A DNA stretch of 64,000 nt from JAKZVK01 sp965248255 (GTDB lineage: Bacteria; Acidobacteriota; Terriglobia; Bryobacterales; UBA6623), in the NCBI GenBank assembly GCA_965248255.1, contig CBDFIW010000003.1:2530252-2594251 (forward strand). The letters are read 5' to 3'. Positions 62,140 through 64,000 of the stretch are shown in pieces. Both the position numbers and the translations under genes were made by a program. A model generated the notes under the pieces. The model saw only the letters and a program-made list of their open reading frames with translations, did no database searches and was not told the DNA's origin. The first letter of the stretch is position 1. Each line of letters starts with the position of its first letter.

Positions 62140-63609
62140 TCACAAGCCCAGACGACTCGTCGCCTGCAGCAACACCTGCACAATCCGGTCACTCCACAAC
62201 CCTAGACCTACGATGGCTACCGAAAGCACTCCGGCGCTGAAGCGTAGTTGGAGAGGAGTCTCAACCTCCGGAGAACTCGGACCCGTCTGGCCGTCTCGCA
62301 GCATGCGTTCCAGGACCTGTATGAAATAGGCCATGGTCAGCAGCGTCGTGAGCAAGATGGCCGCAACTGCTGCGTAGTTTTCTTTCTCGATCGCACTGAG
62401 CACGATGTACCACTTTCCAAAGAAACCACCCGTTGGGGGGAGGCCGATCATCGAGATTGCCGCCACGACGAATCCGGTGATTATCCAAGGAGTCGGTAGC
62501 CGCGTGCGGCCGAGATCGTCGAGAGTTCGAGCTCCGTACCGCCAACCGACGGCGCCGGCCATGATGAACAACAGGCACTGCATCACAGCGTCATTGATTA
62601 GGTAGAACAAGCCGCCGGCTACACCTGTCTGATTACCCTGACCCACGCCGACAAGTGCGAGTCCGATGTGCGCCAGACCCCCGTAGGCGAACCTTCGTTT
62701 CAGGTTCTGCTGTGTCAGTGCGAGAACCGCGCCGCCGACCGATGCAAGGGCGCCTACAACCCACAGCAGCCCGAACATCTTAATAACCCTTTCGTCGTTT
62801 CCCGCCGGCAAGACCCAGTACAGAATCCGAATCCAAGCAAGCAGCGCGACCTTCGTCACCAACGCAGCCAAGAGCGGCGAAACCGCGTCAGGAGCTTCTG
62901 TATAGGCGTCGGGCAACCATCCGTGCAGCGGCATCAGCGCCATCTTGATGCCAAGCCCGATGAACATGAAACTCAGTCCGCCGATCACCGCTTTAGAGGC
63001 GAGGAGGTCCGGCACGCGTTGCGCCAGGTCGGCCATGTTCAGGGTGCCTGTCGCCGCATAGAAGTAGCCCACACCTAGCAAGTAGAACGAAGCGCCCAGC
63101 GAGCCCATGATGAGATATCGAAAGGCGGATACCAGGGACCGCCCGCCTGGGACACCCACGAGCGCGTATCCTGACAGCGCCGCTATCTCGAGGAAGACGA
63201 ATACGTTGAAAAGGTCTCCGGCAAAGACAATGCCGGTCAGGCCGGACACCAGGGTCAGAAGGATCGCGTGGTAGGGCACGGTGCGGCCCCCCAACTCCGT
63301 CCCCGCTTCGTGGCGTGTATGAAGCAGCGAGAGGAAAGCGAGCGCACTGAGTGCGAATGCCATGATGCCGGCGATCTCATCGGCTACCCATTCGATTCCG
63401 GCGGGCGGCGCCCATCCGCTGAGGGCGTATCGGATCTCGCCGTGGCTCAAGATCCTCCACAAGGTCGCCGCCGAAAGAAGGAACATAGCCCCAAGAGCCG
63501 TCAACGCAAGCGGACGGCAGCGTCCCGGATCTTTCAAGCCGACAAGCGGCATACAAATCGCCGCCAGAAACGGAACGAGGAAAACGAGTATGGGAAGGTG
63601 ATCGCTCAT
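62140..63609 (-). CDS. mrpD: MrpD/NuoN-like antiporter subunit
   Basis: 489 residues, about 14 membrane helices. NVFVFLEIAALSGYALVGVPGG (Glu of TM5), AFRYLIMGSLGASFYLLGVGYFYAATG (Lys/Arg and helix 7), LGIKMALMPLHGWLPDAYTEAPDAVSPLLAALVTKVALLAWIRILYW (broken helix 8 and Lys), RRFAYGGLAHIGLALVGVG and MIGLPPTGGFFGKWYIVLSA place it with MrpD of Na+/H+ antiporters and NuoN of complex I; the PDAVSPLLAALVTKV wording favours MrpD. The ATG overlaps the MrpC stop by 4 bp (ATGA). Confidence 0.87.
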   Translation of the reverse strand: MSDHLPILVFLVPFLAAICMPLVGLKDPGRCRPLALTALGAMFLLSAATLWRILSHGEIRYALSGWAPPAGIEWVADEIAGIMAFALSALAFLSLLHTRHEAGTELGGRTVPYHAILLTLVSGLTGIVFAGDLFNVFVFLEIAALSGYALVGVPGGRSLVSAFRYLIMGSLGASFYLLGVGYFYAATGTLNMADLAQRVPDLLASKAVIGGLSFMFIGLGIKMALMPLHGWLPDAYTEAPDAVSPLLAALVTKVALLAWIRILYWVLPAGNDERVIKMFGLLWVVGALASVGGAVLALTQQNLKRRFAYGGLAHIGLALVGVGQGNQTGVAGGLFYLINDAVMQCLLFIMAGAVGWRYGARTLDDLGRTRLPTPWIITGFVVAAISMIGLPPTGGFFGKWYIVLSAIEKENYAAVAAILLTTLLTMAYFIQVLERMLRDGQTGPSSPEVETPLQLRFSAGVLSVAIVGLGLWSDRIVQVLLQATSRLGL

Positions 63610-63983
63610 TCCAGTTTCTTGAGGATCTCGTCCTCGTCCAGGCTGCCGTACTTCTTATAGATCCCGGCGACCAAGGCAAGCGAGACACCAAGCGTCGCCA
63701 CTTGCACGACGATCGCAGTCAGGGTCAGCACGTGTGGCAATGGATTCACGTAGGCCTCCGGCTGAACGGCCGTTTCGCCGGGCATAAGAATCGGAACCGT
63801 CGCTCCGTCCTTGGCACTGGTGGTGACAAGGAAGAAAATGACACTCGTCTGAACCAAATAGAGCCCAATCAGTTTCTTCACGAGATTGTGGTGCGTGACC
63901 GTGATGTAGACCCCCCACAGGAACAAGATGACGAACGCGATGAAGTTCGGCCTCTGTAACCAGGCCTGCACGAGCTCAACCAT
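63606..63983 (-). CDS. mrpC: MrpC/NuoK-like antiporter subunit
   Basis: 125 residues with three membrane helices (NFIAFVILFLWGVYITVTHHN, LVKKLIGLYLVQTSVIFFLV, VLTLTAIVVQVATLGVSLALVAGIY). The conserved TLTAIVVxxAxxGxxLAL is the MrpC/NuoK signature; there is a short cytoplasmic end (KKYGSLDEDEILKKLE). It is first of the operon part inside the window and overlaps MrpD (ATGA). GGAGAC lies upstream of the ATG. Further Mrp-type genes (A/B or E-F-G) are expected beyond 64000. Confidence 0.88.
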   Translation of the reverse strand: MVELVQAWLQRPNFIAFVILFLWGVYITVTHHNLVKKLIGLYLVQTSVIFFLVTTSAKDGATVPILMPGETAVQPEAYVNPLPHVLTLTAIVVQVATLGVSLALVAGIYKKYGSLDEDEILKKLE

Positions 63984-64000
63984 GAGAGTCTCCGTTGCCA

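Noticed and set aside
1..64000. CRISPR array
   Set aside because: No regularly spaced 20-40 bp repeats with unique spacers were found; the only tandem array is three 11-bp units at 28895.

Overview
The window is about 64 kb of GC-rich bacterial DNA, most likely from the Acidobacteriota (Bryobacterales/Solibacter-like or a related deep branch). The inference rests on gene content: an Oar-type TonB-dependent receptor with a carboxypeptidase-like N-terminal domain, Hanks-type Ser/Thr kinase genes that carry a PD40/TolB tail, paired DUF1592 and DUF1552 proteins, a CRTAC1-type FG-GAP protein facing a TPR protein, YVTN propellers, and an Mrp/Nuo-type antiporter operon. No 16S or other phylogenetic marker is present, so the assignment is tentative.

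Layout. 1-8.8 kb is conserved metabolism: serA (cut by the window edge) with a class V aminotransferase on the minus strand, then cysE, a dimethylformamidase-beta-like protein, two coupled FMN-dependent alpha-hydroxy-acid oxidase paralogues and a YVTN lipoprotein on the plus strand. 9.0-12.2 kb is a tRNA-Arg(TCT), a frameshifted tyrosine recombinase, and an IS630 element that has split the signal peptide of an erythromycin-esterase-like gene (12.2-14.4 kb). 14.4-21.8 kb holds Ser/Thr kinase debris, a structured group II intron-like stretch, two methyltransferases, a pseudokinase and a SGNH-hydrolase/TPR protein. 21.8-34.0 kb holds an acetylxylan-esterase-like protein, a membrane dipeptidase, the large Oar receptor, an IS1202-group (ISNCY) insertion sequence, and the convergent TPR and CRTAC1 pair.

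34-57 kb is a mosaic of mobile and decaying DNA: another kinase remnant, a Dabb protein, a group II intron whose reverse transcriptase has YAGD instead of YADD, a truncated recombinase, then the intact DUF1592/DUF1552 pair, a mini-element (recombinase, HTH protein, zinc-ribbon protein, truncated T4SS coupling protein), a truncated IS1380 flanked by 59-bp direct repeats, an orphan Rhs C-terminal toxin tip with a candidate immunity gene, a prophage remnant (terminase small subunit, split terminase large subunit, portal, plus an inserted lipoprotein gene), and a second IS1380 transposase broken by a MITE with CTAG target duplication. 57.4-64 kb is an outer-membrane DUF2490 protein and an Mrp/Nuo-like operon (MrpC, MrpD, NuoL and NuoM homologues) that continues beyond the right edge.

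Two themes stand out. First, a conserved box (ATCGGTTGTT, 23 nt, then TA[GA]A[AT]T, 9 nt, then a start codon) precedes the kinase gene and its remnants; the first ten bases occur five times in the window and seem to mark a decayed, once-expanded Ser/Thr kinase gene family with probable leaderless transcripts. Second, several insertions can be reversed on paper to the base: removing the IS630 restores a complete signal peptide, and removing the 140-bp MITE plus one target copy restores the transposase frame.
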